Source: Prorocentrum cordatum (Eukaryota; Sar; Dinophyceae; Prorocentrales; Prorocentraceae). From it: a stretch of 64,000 bases of DNA. Below the pieces are notes generated by a model. It searched no databases. It was not told the DNA's origin and worked only from the letters and a program-made list of their open reading frames with translations. Positions 62,572 through 64,000 of this stretch are shown here, in pieces; within the stretch, counting starts at the first letter, position 1; each line of letters opens with the position of its first letter. The translations under genes were made by a program, and so were the position numbers. Where the stretch lies: contig CAUYUJ010018060.1 in the NCBI GenBank assembly GCA_963575745.1, positions 351,532 through 415,531 on the forward strand, in the 5' to 3' direction.

Positions 62572-62784
62572 CCAACTTGGTCACGCACAACGAGGACACA
62601 AAGGTGGCGGGCCCCAGGTTCCAGCCCCCTTCCGAAGATGAAGGGTCTCCCACGCGTAGCCCCGAGGGCCCCCGCAGCCGACAGAATATCCAAGTTCCTA
62701 TCTGAGAGACCCTCTGGATCCCAGAGATATACCGAACAGAAAAGCCCAAACCGCCCTAAGTGGCACCTAGAACATTTGCATCCG

Positions 62785-62955
62785 GCACCTCGAATTTGTC
62801 CGTTGGCTTCGACGCAGCGAAGCCTTGAGCCGATTAGGACGCAACTTTCTTGGACAGAACCCTGACGATTTCTTGGGACCATAGGGGCCATCTCGGAGCC
62901 ATGAAGATCGCCAGGGCCCCTCTCTTGGGCCGTCTTGGGGCCATCGTGGGCCGTC
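62785..62955 (+). repeat. Repeat N, plus copy of an inverted pair
   Basis: From CACCTCGAATTTGTCCGTTGG, then GCGAAGCCTTGAGCCGAT, then TCTTGGGCCGTCTTGGGGCC. Its reverse complement is at 63815-64000. The internal motif GGGCCGTCTTGGGGCC is repeated two to three times. Confidence 0.8.
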
Positions 62956-63464
62956 TTGGGGCCCTCTTGGGGGCCTCTTGGGCCGTCTCGGAACGAGCTT
63001 TCGGGCCTCTTGGGCCGTTCTTGGCCCGAAGAAGCGACTAATAATATGATCACGACTACACCTACCACTACTACCATGCTATTATTATCACTATACGCAC
63101 GCAATACGGCGATTACTTATACCATTACCGCGAATATAACATTATTGTCCCGGGGAGGTCATCCAATGAGCCTGACCCCCCGGGGGGGGGTCGGGCTCTT
63201 TGGATTACCTCTCCGGGGAACCTGCCGCTGCAACACGCGCATTTTGATGGGACAACAGCTATTGACAGACGTGGTGGTAAGACATGATGACGGCTGCGTC
63301 GATGAAGATGGGAATGAATGGAAGACTTCATCGTCGTCGCGCCCAATGTCCAAAAAAGGCCCGACGCCGCCCCCCTGGGAGATTCCGTCGGGCGTCTCTC
63401 AACGAAGGCGACTTGCTTATTGGACGCGGCCGGTGCGCAATGAGCAACCCAAGATTCCCGGGGC
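62956..63464. other. Spacer, nothing recognised
   Basis: 63040-63145 is unusually AT-rich (TAATAATATGATCACGAC and ACTATTATTATCAC-like). No gene supported. Confidence 0.4.
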
Positions 63465-63468
63465 CTCG

Positions 63469-63630
63469 GAAGATCAGTTCCGGCTTGGGCAGGGCCTTGG
63501 TGGCCTCCCAGGGTCCAATTTCGCTCTGGGCCGCCGCATGAGGGGGGTTCCCGGGGTCCAATTCCGGCTTGGGCCGCTCCTGAGGAGCCTTCCCGGGGCC
63601 CAATTCCGGCTTGGGCCGCCGGTTCCCGTG
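63469..63630 (+). repeat. Three-copy tandem repeat, about 54 bp unit
   Basis: CAATTCCGGCTTGGGC or a close variant recurs at about 63476, 63560 and 63600 with CCCGGGGYCCAATT between. A degenerate unit CAATTTCGCTCTGGGCCGCC lies at 63518. Confidence 0.6.
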
Positions 63631-63814
63631 AAACGCATGCCTGCTGACCGCCATCTTCCGAGATTGGTCGCACCTGGGACCCTTATGGTCCCAAGTGTGA
63701 CCAGGTCCCGGCCTCCGGAGTCTCGACGTTCCCCGCCGCTGCGGCGAGTCTCTGAGACCTGCCCGGAGACCCCCGGTCCGGGCCCCCCGCATGCATGGCC
63801 CAAGATGGCGGGAT

Positions 63815-64000
63815 GACCCCAGCGCGACATCGCGGCCCAAGATGGCCCCGAGACGGCCCAAGAGAGGGGCCCCGGCGATCCGCATGGCTCCAAGATGACC
63901 CCTATGGCCCCAAGATATCGCCAGGGTTCTGTCCAGGAAAGCTGCGCCCTCATCGGCTCAAGGCTTCGCTGCGTCGAAGCCAACGGACAAATTCGAGTTG
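63815..64000 (-). repeat. Repeat N, minus copy, cut by the window end
   Basis: Reverse complement of 62785-62955 at high similarity, with GCTCAAGGCTTCGCTGCGTC and CCAACGGACAAATTCGAG at the edge. About 860 bp lie between the arms. The outer end is beyond the window. Confidence 0.8.

Overview
The window reads as nuclear DNA of a dinoflagellate. A match to the dinoflagellate trans-spliced leader lies at 45024-45044. The copia-type polymerase remnants resemble the copia family of dinoflagellate genomes. The rest is GC-rich, repeat-dense DNA with kilobases of CAT and CTC trinucleotide arrays. There is no bacterial operon, rRNA, tRNA or CRISPR array that I can support.

The centrepiece is a complete LTR retrotransposon on the minus strand at 15924-33888 (17,965 bp). 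It has 198/197-bp LTRs with TG...CA ends, about 97% identical, and a 5-bp target duplication (TCCGC) on both sides. In element order (33.9 kb down to 15.9 kb) it holds a primer-binding site, gag with two CCCH zinc fingers, a DSGS protease, integrase, reverse transcriptase (YVDD) and RNase H. After pol comes about 8 kb of extra coding sequence not expected in a copia element. One extra ORF carries a KptA/Tpt1-like (RNA 2'-phosphotransferase, ADP-ribosyltransferase fold) signature, another has a zinc-ribbon-like cysteine cluster, and the rest are unrecognised. Reading frames are broken by single-base shifts and by in-frame TAA/TAG codons, but by no in-frame TGA that I found.

Left flank (1-15.9 kb): a broken tyrosine recombinase (2.6-3.7 kb), long CTC/CAT arrays (4.7-10.2 kb), an 11-copy 72-bp minisatellite with a five-unit higher-order period, a 695-bp terminal-inverted-repeat element between two CAT arrays, and several small MITE-like families. 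Right flank (33.9-52 kb): repeat copies related to the insertion site, a large hairpin (35.5-35.8 kb), a decayed LINE (36.5-40.6 kb) whose reverse transcriptase has YADG instead of YADD, further copies of the MITE families, the spliced-leader relic, and short-period arrays.

From 52.4 to 59.8 kb the minus strand carries a series of protein-like but unrecognised open segments, again interrupted mostly by TAG and ending at TGA. The last 4 kb hold one plausible uncharacterised minus-strand ORF with an N-terminal hydrophobic segment, and an inverted repeat pair cut by the window edge. Apart from the mobile elements I recognise no gene with a known cellular function.
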